Positions 52,695 to 60,163 of a stretch of DNA of 64,000 nt are shown one piece after another. A program made the position numbers and the translations under genes. Where the stretch lies: contig NZ_FRBY01000001.1 in the NCBI RefSeq assembly GCF_900142735.1, forward strand, positions 620,001-684,000. The letters run 5' to 3'. The notes beneath the pieces are model-generated. The model had not been told where the DNA came from. It was given only the letters and a program-made list of their open reading frames with translations, and made no database searches. Origin of the DNA: Flavobacterium saccharophilum. Its GTDB lineage: Bacteria; Bacteroidota; Bacteroidia; Flavobacteriales; Flavobacteriaceae. Every line of letters begins with the position of its first letter. The first letter of the stretch is position 1.

Positions 52695-53147
52695 ATTATA
52701 TAGGACGACGGTTTGTTTGTTTAGGTTACAAGAAATTGAAAATAAATTCCAATTTTTTAAAATTCCAAATTCTAATCTTAAAGTGCACGATTAAACATAC
52801 TATTGTCGGTACTAACTTTAGTATTTTAAACTTTGAGTGCATTTTTGTCATTCCGAGGAACGAGGAATCTCCGCAAGAAGCTCTACAAAGATTGGCCGCT
52901 TTTAGGGGCGGAGCTACTTGCGGAGATTCCTCGTTCCTCGGAATGACAAGAATTGTTGACATTCGAGCTTAAACACTTTTCAGGCGTTGGATTTCTATAA
53001 ATAAAACAAACTCAAAATTAACTGATAGTCAACAACTTTTGGAATTTGGAGTTTAAAATTTGGAATTTTTTATAAAAACCTGTAACCTAAATTTAAAACC
53101 TGTCGTCATATGGAGTATCAATCAATTAATAAAAAAAATATATCATT
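52695..53147. other. 453-bp gap between divergent genes, with a MITE-like element
   Basis: The gap contains AATTCC word repeats on both sides (52745-52765 and 53036-53060, in inverted orientation) flanking the perfect inverted repeat at 52847-52947. The open frames through the element, which read as IPRNEES on both strands, are artefacts of the repeat. Confidence 0.7.
52847..52947. mobile_element. MITE-like element with perfect 31-bp terminal inverted repeats
   Basis: The left arm (52847-52877, GTCATTCCGAGGAACGAGGA onward) and the right arm (52917-52947) are exact reverse complements over 31 bases. The symmetry continues inward with one mismatch (AAGCTC/GAGCTA). The 101-bp element has no gene. 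Its first 45 bases align with the diverged element at 40248-40369. Confidence 0.8.
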
Positions 53148-53501
53148 ATGGGAGGACCAGGCATTTTAGTACCAATTAGTATGTTTCTGATGATTTTCGG
53201 AATTGTTTATCTGATTTTTTCAACAAGAAACAGAGAGCGTTTAGCGCTTATAGAAAAAGGAGTTGACGCAAGTATTTTTCTTAAAGGAACAGGAAAAGGA
53301 TTTTCGGCATGGAAAATATTTGTAGTAAACTTTGCCTTTTTATTGATCGGAAGCGGTGTTGGAATATTTATCGCTTTATTAATAACGACTTACACTTCAT
53401 TGAATGACGGTGCTGTGTATCCGTCAATTATTTTTATCATGGCCGGAGTGGGTCTATTGGCCGGATTTAAAAAGGCAAAAGATCTGGATAAAGAGGAATA
53501 A
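53148..53501 (+). CDS. DUF6249-like small membrane protein
   Basis: A 117-residue protein with three hydrophobic helices (about 5-24, 56-80 and 90-106). The RNRERLALIEKGVD segment after the first helix is characteristic of small Bacteroidota membrane proteins annotated with DUF6249. It is divergent from the ECF sigma gene and could belong to its regulon, but no sequence evidence proves this. Confidence 0.7.
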   Translation: MGGPGILVPISMFLMIFGIVYLIFSTRNRERLALIEKGVDASIFLKGTGKGFSAWKIFVVNFAFLLIGSGVGIFIALLITTYTSLNDGAVYPSIIFIMAGVGLLAGFKKAKDLDKEE

Positions 53502-53523
53502 GACTTGTCGAATTAGTATTTTA

Positions 53524-53563
53524 AAAAAACGCATCGAGGAATATTTTCCTGATGCGTTTTTTA
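53524..53563. terminator. Bidirectional terminator between the DUF6249 and rnhA genes
   Basis: AAAAAACGCATC pairs with GATGCGTTTTTT, with an inner AGGAA/TTCCT helix. It sits between convergent genes. Confidence 0.88.
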
Positions 53564-53569
53564 TTTTTT

Positions 53570-54052
53570 TTATTCCATTTTGGAACCGATGGTTTCGTAA
53601 TATTCATCAATAGAAAGATTCGGCTGCATGGATGCCATAACAGCCAATTGATCACAACGTTCGTTTTGAGGATGATTGTTGTGGCCTTTAATCCATTTAA
53701 AATTGACCTGGTGTTTGCGATAAACAATTAGAAAGCGTTTCCATAAATCGGCATTTTTTCTACCAACGAACTTCTTTTTCTCCCAGCCTAAAACCCATTT
53801 TTTCTCCACAGAATCAACTACATATTTAGAATCTGAAATAACCAAAACCTTCATATTCGGGTTTTTTAGTTTCTCCAAACCAACAATTACAGCTAAAAGT
53901 TCCATCCTATTATTAGTGGTCAGACGAAAACCTTCGTAGAATTCTTTTTTATGAGGCGTTCCAACCAATTCCATTACCACACCATAACCGCCGTTTCCGG
54001 GATTTCCTTTTGCAGCGCCATCTGTATATATGTGTACTTCGTGTTGGGTCAT
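53570..54052 (-). CDS. rnhA: Ribonuclease HI
   Basis: A 160-residue enzyme with the DEDD active site: Asp11 (IYTDGAAKGNPG), Glu51 (NNRMELLAV), Asp74 (VISDSKYVV) and Asp134 (NERCDQLA), plus His124 (KGHNNHPQN). It removes RNA from RNA-DNA hybrids. The basic segment KKWVLGWEKKKFVGRKNADLW is the substrate-binding protrusion of type 1 enzymes. Confidence 0.95.
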   Translation of the reverse strand: MTQHEVHIYTDGAAKGNPGNGGYGVVMELVGTPHKKEFYEGFRLTTNNRMELLAVIVGLEKLKNPNMKVLVISDSKYVVDSVEKKWVLGWEKKKFVGRKNADLWKRFLIVYRKHQVNFKWIKGHNNHPQNERCDQLAVMASMQPNLSIDEYYETIGSKME

Positions 54053-54061
54053 ATTTTATTT

Positions 54062-54240
54062 TTTTTCACCATATAAGTGATATAAGTCAATTTAAACTTT
54101 GTCTATTCACTCTGGTCAGTATAAAGTAATATAAGATTATTTGAAGTTGCTTATATTACTTTTAATTTAAAGTAAGATTTACCACTACTATTATATTTAC
54201 TTATATGACTTACATGGTTTAATTTTTTTTGGAATTTGGA
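54062..54240. repeat. ATATAAGTGATATAAGT inverted word-repeat element between purN and rnhA
   Basis: ACCATATAAGTGATATAAGT at the left is answered by TTACTTATATGACTTACATG at the right, with further dyads between (GTAATATAAGATT/TTATATTAC). The right part matches 29008-29034. An AATTCC-type word pair follows at 54228-54255. Confidence 0.65.
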
Positions 54241-54242
54241 AT

Positions 54243-54821
54243 TTATTTTTTGGAATTTGAATCCTCTAGTACTGCCTGAATTATTTCTGGAAAATACTTT
54301 TGTTCCAGTTCATGAATCTTTTCTGCTACAGTTTCCGGTGTATCTTCCTCAGTTAGCGCCACATTTTTTTGGAAAATAATGCCGCCCTCATCATAATTTT
54401 CATTTACATAATGAATGGAGATTCCGGTTTCTTTTTCCTTATTATTGACTATAGCCCTGTGTATGTGCATTCCGTACATTCCTTTGCCTCCATAATTAGG
54501 TAAAAGTGCCGGATGGATGTTGATTATTTTATTAGGATATTTCTCGATTATATTTTCTGGAAATTTCAATAAGAAACCAGCCAGAACTATCAAATCCGGG
54601 TCGATTTCCTGTATTTTTTGTAAGACGTTTCGTTCTAAAAGTTCGTTTTTTGAGAAGATTTCGACCGGAATTTGATGATTTTTTGCTCTTTCGATGACTT
54701 TTGCCGAGGCATTATTGGTAAACACCGAAACGACGCTTGCAATTTTGGTTTTTGCAAAATATTTTATAATATTTTCTGCATTAGTTCCTGATCCTGAGGC
54801 AAAAACAATAATTTTTTTCAT
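54243..54821 (-). CDS. purN: Phosphoribosylglycinamide formyltransferase
   Basis: A 192-residue formyltransferase. Catalytic residues are Asn101, His103 (NIHPALLPNYGGKGMYG) and Asp144 (ENYDEGGIIF). The N-terminal FASGSGTNAENI binds the phosphate of GAR. It transfers formyl from 10-formyl-THF in purine synthesis. It is divergent from acpP and upstream of rnhA on the minus strand. Confidence 0.95.
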   Translation of the reverse strand: MKKIIVFASGSGTNAENIIKYFAKTKIASVVSVFTNNASAKVIERAKNHQIPVEIFSKNELLERNVLQKIQEIDPDLIVLAGFLLKFPENIIEKYPNKIINIHPALLPNYGGKGMYGMHIHRAIVNNKEKETGISIHYVNENYDEGGIIFQKNVALTEEDTPETVAEKIHELEQKYFPEIIQAVLEDSNSKK

Positions 54822-54937
54822 TTTTGATTATGTTTTGAGAATGCAAAAAACGGAATAAAAATCGAAAATAAATAGTATTAAAAGGGCTTTCTTGAAATTA
54901 ATTTTATAAATTAGTGTTACATTTATAAACTAAATAG

Positions 54938-54966
54938 TTGTTTTAAAATAAAGTTTTTTATTTTTG
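54938..54966 (+). promoter_or_regulatory. Promoter of acpP
   Basis: TTG (54938-54940), 18 bases, TATTTTTG (54959-54966) matches the Bacteroidota consensus and predicts a leader of about 25 bases. Confidence 0.65.
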
Positions 54967-54996
54967 CCAACAAATTAAATTCTAAAATTAAAGATT

Positions 54997-55233
54997 ATGT
55001 CAGACATTGCATCAAGAGTAAAAGCGATTATCGTAGACAAATTAGGTGTTGACGAAAACGAAGTTGTAACAGAAGCAAGCTTCACTAATGATTTAGGAGC
55101 TGACTCATTAGACACTGTTGAGCTTATTATGGAATTCGAAAAAGAATTTGATATTCAAATTCCAGACGATCAAGCAGAAAACATTGCTACTGTTGGTCAA
55201 GCTATTTCTTATATCGAGGAAGCTAAAAAATAA
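54997..55233 (+). CDS. acpP: Acyl carrier protein (fatty acid synthesis)
   Basis: A 78-residue acidic protein with [17 protein letters not shown]; Ser37 carries the phosphopantetheine. It is upstream of fabF and rnc, the usual order acpP-fabF-rnc. It is the housekeeping carrier, in contrast to the pigment ACP at 307-561. Confidence 0.97.
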   Translation: MSDIASRVKAIIVDKLGVDENEVVTEASFTNDLGADSLDTVELIMEFEKEFDIQIPDDQAENIATVGQAISYIEEAKK

Positions 55234-55249
55234 TAATACTGCACCCGGT

Positions 55250-55345
55250 TTCTAAAAATACCAATTTTTGAAATTCCAAGTTCCAATTGGAATTTGACTT
55301 TTGATTTTTGTAATTTCTAAGAATCGGGTGTTATTATTTTTTTTA
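55250..55345. repeat. AATTCC/GGAATT hairpin between acpP and fabF
   Basis: ACCCGGTTTCTAAAAATACC and its approximate complement GGTATTT-like and GAATCGGGTG words bracket the palindrome AAGTTCCAATTGGAATTTG. The outer CACCCGGTTTCT/AGAATCGGGTG pair and the T-run after it make it a plausible weak terminator or attenuator of acpP. Confidence 0.45.
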
Positions 55346-55471
55346 AAATTTAAATTTCGATTGGTTTTCAATCAAAAAGATATATTTATATTGTAATGCC
55401 CATGGCTCTTAAGTAACAAAACTGTTAAGAAAGCGTGGGTTTTATTTGTTTAAAGTACAAAATACATATTT

Positions 55472-56725
55472 ATGGCATTAAGGCGAGTTGTTGTAACAGG
55501 ATTAGGTGCACTTACTCCTATCGGGAATAATATCCAGGATTATTGGAATGCACTTGTGAATGGGGTTAGCGGAGCCGCTCCTATCACATATTATGATACA
55601 GAGAAGCATAAAACGAAATTTGCCTGCGAAGTAAAAAACTTCAATATTGAAGACTACATGGATCGCAAGGAATCTCGTAGATTAGATAAATTTGCTCAAT
55701 ATGCTATTGCTGCCAGTGACGAAGCTATTAAAGATGCTGGACTTACAAATGATAATATCGATAAAACAAGAGTTGGTGTTATCTGGGGAGCAGGAATTGG
55801 AGGTTTGGAAACTTTCCAGGAAGAAGTAATTTATTATGCTAAAGGTGACGGAACTCCAAAATTCAATCCGTTTTTTATACCTAAAATGATTGCCGATATT
55901 GCTCCTGCGCATATTTCGATGCGTAATGGCTATATGGGTCCAAATTATACTACGGTTTCTGCATGTGCATCTTCTGCAAATGCATTAATTGATGCTTTCA
56001 ACTACATTCGTTTAGGGATGTGTGACGTTATTGTATCAGGTGGTTCAGAAGCTGCGATTACCATTGCTGGTATGGGAGGTTTTAACTCTATGCACGCTTT
56101 GTCTACAAGAAATGAAAGTCCGGAAACGGCTTCAAGACCTTTTGATGCAACCAGAGATGGTTTCGTTTTAGGAGAAGGAGCAGGAGCTTTGGTTCTTGAA
56201 GATTACGAACACGCTAAAGCAAGAGGCGCAAAAATTTACTGTGAAATTGGTGGAGGCGGAATGTCATCTGATGCTTACCATTTAACTGCCCCACATCCGG
56301 AAGGAATTGGAGTTATTGCAGTAATGAAAAATACGCTAAGAGATGCTGGAATGAATCCTGAAGATGTTGATCATATCAATACACACGGAACTTCTACTCC
56401 ATTAGGAGATGTAGCTGAATTGAAAGCAATCAGTGCTGTTTTTGGTGATCATGCAAAAAACATCAATATCAATTCAACAAAATCAATGACAGGTCACTTA
56501 CTTGGTGCTGCCGGAGCTATCGAAGCAATTGCTTCAATCCTGGCAATGCAACACAGTCTTGTTCCTCCAACGATTAACCATACAGTTGTGGATGAAAAGA
56601 TTGATCCTGCATTAAACCTTACATTAAACAAACCACAAAAAAGAGAAGTAAATGTTGCTATGAGTAACACTTTTGGTTTTGGTGGTCACAATGCTTGTGT
56701 ATTGTTTAAAAAATTAGTTGACTAA
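55472..56725 (+). CDS. fabF: Beta-ketoacyl-ACP synthase II
   Basis: A 417-residue condensing enzyme with the triad Cys165 (VSACASSAN), His305 (NTHGTSTPLGD) and His342, and Lys337 in STKSMTGHLLGA. It elongates acyl-ACPs with malonyl-ACP. It lies between acpP and rnc. It starts MALRRVVVTG right after the leader, and the length is standard. Confidence 0.97.
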   Translation: MALRRVVVTGLGALTPIGNNIQDYWNALVNGVSGAAPITYYDTEKHKTKFACEVKNFNIEDYMDRKESRRLDKFAQYAIAASDEAIKDAGLTNDNIDKTRVGVIWGAGIGGLETFQEEVIYYAKGDGTPKFNPFFIPKMIADIAPAHISMRNGYMGPNYTTVSACASSANALIDAFNYIRLGMCDVIVSGGSEAAITIAGMGGFNSMHALSTRNESPETASRPFDATRDGFVLGEGAGALVLEDYEHAKARGAKIYCEIGGGGMSSDAYHLTAPHPEGIGVIAVMKNTLRDAGMNPEDVDHINTHGTSTPLGDVAELKAISAVFGDHAKNININSTKSMTGHLLGAAGAIEAIASILAMQHSLVPPTINHTVVDEKIDPALNLTLNKPQKREVNVAMSNTFGFGGHNACVLFKKLVD

Positions 56726-56734
56726 TTTCTGTAT

Positions 56735-57475
56735 ATGAATATTATCAAAAAAATATTTTCTAAATCCCGTTCTCTAGAAGACGGGATTTTTTTTGACACT
56801 ATTCAGAAAATACTTGGTTTTCCGCCAGCGAATATTGATTTTTATAAGAAAGCATTTACGCACCGGTCTTCAAACAAACTTGATGAATCTGGAAATCCAA
56901 TAAATTACGAACGACTTGAATTTTTAGGAGATGCTATGTTAAGTGCTGTAATTGCAGCGCACTTGTTTAACAAAGCACCTAATGGCGACGAAGGTTATTT
57001 GACAAAAATGCGTTCTAAAATTGTCAGTCGTGAGCATTTGAATGAATTAGGCAAAGACTTGAATTTAGTGCGTTTCGTAGAAAGTAAAGTGCCTATTCAG
57101 CACTTTGGTGAAAATATTCATGGTAATATTTTCGAATCGCTTATTGGAGCTATTTATCTGGATAAAGGATATGCTTTTTGCGAAAAATTTATACAAAAAA
57201 GAGTAATTACACCTTATGTCGATATTGCAAGACTTGAAGGGAAGGTAATTAGCTATAAAAGTTTGGTTATCGAATGGTGTCAGAAAGAAAAGAGAGTCTT
57301 TCATTATGACATTTTTGAAGATAACGGTATTGACGGACAACGCCTGTTCGGTGTCAAATTAAGTATAGACGATAAAGTAATCGCAAGAGCGCGAGCAACT
57401 TCAAAAAAGAAAGCAGAAGAAAAAGCATCACAAAGAGCTTATTTTGCATTTCAGGAGAAAATAGATAAGAAATAA
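56735..57475 (+). CDS. rnc: Ribonuclease III
   Basis: A 246-residue enzyme. The endonuclease domain (about 20-160) has the signature ERLEFLGDAML (59-69) with Glu62 and Asp66. A double-stranded RNA-binding domain follows (about 170-240, ending KKKAEEKASQRAYFAF). It processes rRNA and structured RNA. It begins 9 bases after fabF, so the two are co-transcribed. Confidence 0.96.
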   Translation: MNIIKKIFSKSRSLEDGIFFDTIQKILGFPPANIDFYKKAFTHRSSNKLDESGNPINYERLEFLGDAMLSAVIAAHLFNKAPNGDEGYLTKMRSKIVSREHLNELGKDLNLVRFVESKVPIQHFGENIHGNIFESLIGAIYLDKGYAFCEKFIQKRVITPYVDIARLEGKVISYKSLVIEWCQKEKRVFHYDIFEDNGIDGQRLFGVKLSIDDKVIARARATSKKKAEEKASQRAYFAFQEKIDKK

Positions 57476-57600
57476 CTACAAAAATACCGTTACTTTCTTA
57501 AAGCTATAACGTTTTCGTTTATAAATTAACAAAAACATCCACATCTTAACTATTGATGCTCCGTTAGAAATAGTATATTTACACCTTGATTTTTCATGAT

Positions 57601-58089
57601 ATGGCTATTCATAGATTGGATTTAGACGAATTTGACGAGATTGATTATTATTTAATGGCAATTCATACTTCATTAGAAGATTATAGATTGGCCTATTTTA
57701 TCAATAAAAACCTTCCGATCAACTTAAGTAAGAGCAAAAACGAGATCCATGCTCAGACTAAGGAAGGTGAGGCAAATTTTTCCAGATTTTATTACTATGA
57801 TTCCGAAAAAGCCATTTCCTGGAATTTGATTCAGAATAAAAATGAAATCATTTCTGTGAGTACAAATGATTTCCAGAATTTGTTTTCCAGCGAAACAAGC
57901 GAGGTTTCGACAACAATTCATTTACTTCCTGAATTCAAAAAGGTAGATTTTTTCCTGAAAATAGACAATAGCGATGAGGCTGTCGATTTTTCAGAAATTC
58001 AGCAACAACTAAATTCAATAGAAAGTATTGCAGCAATATATGCTGTGGATACCAACAAAATAAAATCAAAAAACAATCTAATTTTTTAA
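57601..58089 (+). CDS. IPExxxVDY family protein
   Basis: The protein has 162 residues from the ATG at 57601 (MAIHRLDLDEFDEIDYYLMAIHT). A TTG at 57586 would add five residues. It has the family hallmark LPEFKKVDFFLKI, a variant of IPExxxVDY, near residues 118-130. The family is restricted to Bacteroidota and is commonly encoded beside pyk, as here, where pyk starts 5 bases after the stop codon. No function is known. It is acidic, with no signal or membrane segment. Confidence 0.88.
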   Translation: MAIHRLDLDEFDEIDYYLMAIHTSLEDYRLAYFINKNLPINLSKSKNEIHAQTKEGEANFSRFYYYDSEKAISWNLIQNKNEIISVSTNDFQNLFSSETSEVSTTIHLLPEFKKVDFFLKIDNSDEAVDFSEIQQQLNSIESIAAIYAVDTNKIKSKNNLIF

Positions 58090-58094
58090 AAAAA

Positions 58095-59525
58095 ATGTTA
58101 ACAAACAAGAAAACCAAAATTGTTGCTACGCTAGGGCCTGCATGTAGTACGAGAGAGATTATCAAGGATATGATCGAAGCAGGGGTTAATGTGTTTAGAA
58201 TCAATTTTTCGCATGCTGATTACGAAGGAGTAAAAGATAAAATTAATATTATTAGAGGCCTTAACGAAGAGTTTGGTTACACAACTGCTATCCTTGGAGA
58301 TTTGCAGGGACCAAAACTTAGAGTTGGTGTAATGGAAGAAGGAACTGTTGTTCATGATGGTGATGAAATCACTTTTACAACTGCAGAAGATATTATCGGA
58401 ACAGCTCAAAAAGCATTCATGAAATATCAAAATTTTCCAAATGATGTAAATGTTGGAGAGCGTATTTTGCTTGATGACGGAAAACTTATTTTCGAAATTA
58501 TTTCTACTGATAAAAAGACAGAAGTTGTTGCTAAGGTAATTCAGGGCGGAGAATTAAAATCTAAAAAAGGAGTTAATCTTCCAAACACAAAAATTTCATT
58601 ACCGGCTTTAACTGAAAAAGATATTGCAGATGCTATTTTTGCTATCGAACAAAAAGTTGACTGGATTGCACTTTCGTTTGTAAAAACACCTCGCGATTTA
58701 CAAGACTTACAAGAATTGATCGCTAAGCATTCTGATGTTAAAATTCCAATCGTTGCTAAAATTGAAATGCCTGAAGCTCTTGAAAACATCGATAAAATTA
58801 TTGCTTATTGCGATGGTCTTATGGTGGCTCGTGGAGATTTAGGTGTTGAACTTCCTGCACACGAAGTACCATTGGTACAAAAAGATTTGATTCGCAGAGC
58901 TAAAACGGCTAGAATCCCGGTTATCGTTGCTACACAAATGATGGAAACAATGATTACAAGTTTAACTCCAACAAGAGCTGAAGTAAACGACGTTGCCAAC
59001 TCTGTAATGGATGGAGCTGATGCTGTAATGTTGTCTGGAGAAACGGCTACAGGAAATTATCCGGTACAGGTTATCCAAAAAATGACTCAAATTTGTGAGG
59101 CAGTTGAGGATTCTCCGCTTATTCAGGTTCCGCAAAATACACCACAAATTAAAACAAAACGTTTTGTTACTAAAACAGTTTGTCATCAGGCAGCTTTATT
59201 AGCAAATGAAATCAAAGCAAAAGCCATTTGTACTTTAACAAATAGTGGTTATACAGCTTTCCAGATTTCGGCTTGGAGACCATCTTCTCATATTTTGGTG
59301 TTTACTTCAAACAAAAGAATCTTAACACAATTGAATTTATTATGGGGAGTAAAATCATACTTCTATGATAATGAAGAAAGTACAGATGACACTATAACAG
59401 ATGTGAATAAAATTGCAGTTGAAAAAGGATATGCCGTTAAAGGTGATTACTTAATCAACCTTGCAGCAATGCCAATTAAAGATAAAGGAATGGTAAATAC
59501 CATGAGAGTTTCTGAAATAGAATAG
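58095..59525 (+). CDS. pyk: Pyruvate kinase
   Basis: A 476-residue glycolytic kinase. Motifs are KIVATLGPACSTREII, NVFRINFSH, GDLQGPKLRVG, IVAKIEMPEALENIDKI (catalytic Lys in the AKIE segment), MVARGDLGVELP, QMMETMITSLTPTRAEVNDVAN and DGADAVMLSGETA. It makes pyruvate and ATP from phosphoenolpyruvate. It is co-transcribed with the IPExxxVDY gene and ends at a strong terminator. Confidence 0.97.
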   Translation: MLTNKKTKIVATLGPACSTREIIKDMIEAGVNVFRINFSHADYEGVKDKINIIRGLNEEFGYTTAILGDLQGPKLRVGVMEEGTVVHDGDEITFTTAEDIIGTAQKAFMKYQNFPNDVNVGERILLDDGKLIFEIISTDKKTEVVAKVIQGGELKSKKGVNLPNTKISLPALTEKDIADAIFAIEQKVDWIALSFVKTPRDLQDLQELIAKHSDVKIPIVAKIEMPEALENIDKIIAYCDGLMVARGDLGVELPAHEVPLVQKDLIRRAKTARIPVIVATQMMETMITSLTPTRAEVNDVANSVMDGADAVMLSGETATGNYPVQVIQKMTQICEAVEDSPLIQVPQNTPQIKTKRFVTKTVCHQAALLANEIKAKAICTLTNSGYTAFQISAWRPSSHILVFTSNKRILTQLNLLWGVKSYFYDNEESTDDTITDVNKIAVEKGYAVKGDYLINLAAMPIKDKGMVNTMRVSEIE

Positions 59526-59543
59526 TCTAAACTTACCATATTT

Positions 59544-59577
59544 AAAAGCCGTCAAATTATTTTGACGGCTTTTTTTT
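59544..59577 (+). terminator. Terminator of pyk
   Basis: AAAAGCCGTCAAA pairs with TTTGACGGCTTTT around the loop TTAT and is followed by a T-run. Confidence 0.92.
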
Positions 59578-59860
59578 GCCCAAAATTTTCCAATTTTATT
59601 TAAAATTTTCAGTGAAAATGTTGCTGTAAACAAATCTGTTAAATAGGTATTTTCTGAATTATTATACAACTATGTTTAATGTATTAGTTTGAAATAGTAA
59701 ACATTTACCACTTACTAAGAGAATTAACTATTACAAAACACTTTCTTTTTTACATTATTCTGCAAAAAACACTTTATAAAAAAAAAGAATTTTACATCGA
59801 AAAATCCTTTTTTATAAAATAAAGTTCAGAATATAACTACTTCTTTTGACACTTTTTATA

Positions 59861-59884
59861 TGTTTCATTTTATAAAATGAAACA
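59861..59884. promoter_or_regulatory. Perfect 24-bp dyad, copy 1
   Basis: TGTTTCATTTTA is followed by its exact reverse complement, with no spacer. The 22-bp core recurs exactly at 59913-59934, 51 bases away (close to five helical turns), so dimers on both sites would face the same side of the DNA. Confidence 0.7.
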
Positions 59885-59912
59885 TCATGGAGCAAAATAA
59901 AAGATTTTTAAC

Positions 59913-59934
59913 GTTTCATTTTATAAAATGAAAC
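59913..59934. promoter_or_regulatory. Perfect 22-bp dyad, copy 2
   Basis: GTTTCATTTTA plus its exact reverse complement, identical to the core of the first dyad. Confidence 0.7.
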
Positions 59935-60017
59935 AATGTCATCCCCTATAAATACTATTGTTCGTTTTTTTATTAGTTAATTTTGAGAAACATAATAAAA
60001 TGTTAAGAAAAATTCTT

Positions 60018-60058
60018 GTTTCAAATTCGCCGAATTTTAAAATAAAAAATTTGAAACA
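60018..60058. promoter_or_regulatory. Related long-armed dyad, copy 3
   Basis: TGTTTCAAATT at 60018-60028 and AATTTGAAACA at 60048-60058 are an 11-bp perfect inverted repeat with 19 bases between. The outer half GTTTCA is shared with the other two dyads. It lies about 105 bases before the sulfatase start. Confidence 0.5.
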
Positions 60059-60163
60059 TGTTCCACGCTAAATGAATTTTCTTATTGGAAAAATAAAATA
60101 ATACTCTTTTAGATTTTATACGCATATCATTTATAACAAGAACTATTAACAAATTTTACTACC

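Larger units (their letters stand above)
59578..60163. other. Regulatory region upstream of the sulfatase operon
   Basis: A 586-bp AT-rich stretch after the pyk terminator without a supported gene. Its recognisable content is three GTTTCA/TGAAAC dyads (59861-59884, 59913-59934, 60018-60058). The first 280 bases show no other structure. Confidence 0.65.

Noticed and set aside
52685..52972. Open frames of 95 and 78 codons on opposite strands through the 52847-52947 region, both containing IPRNEES-type peptides
   Set aside because: They are translations of the two arms of a perfect inverted repeat. There is no ribosome-binding or family evidence, and both strands give the same peptide by symmetry.
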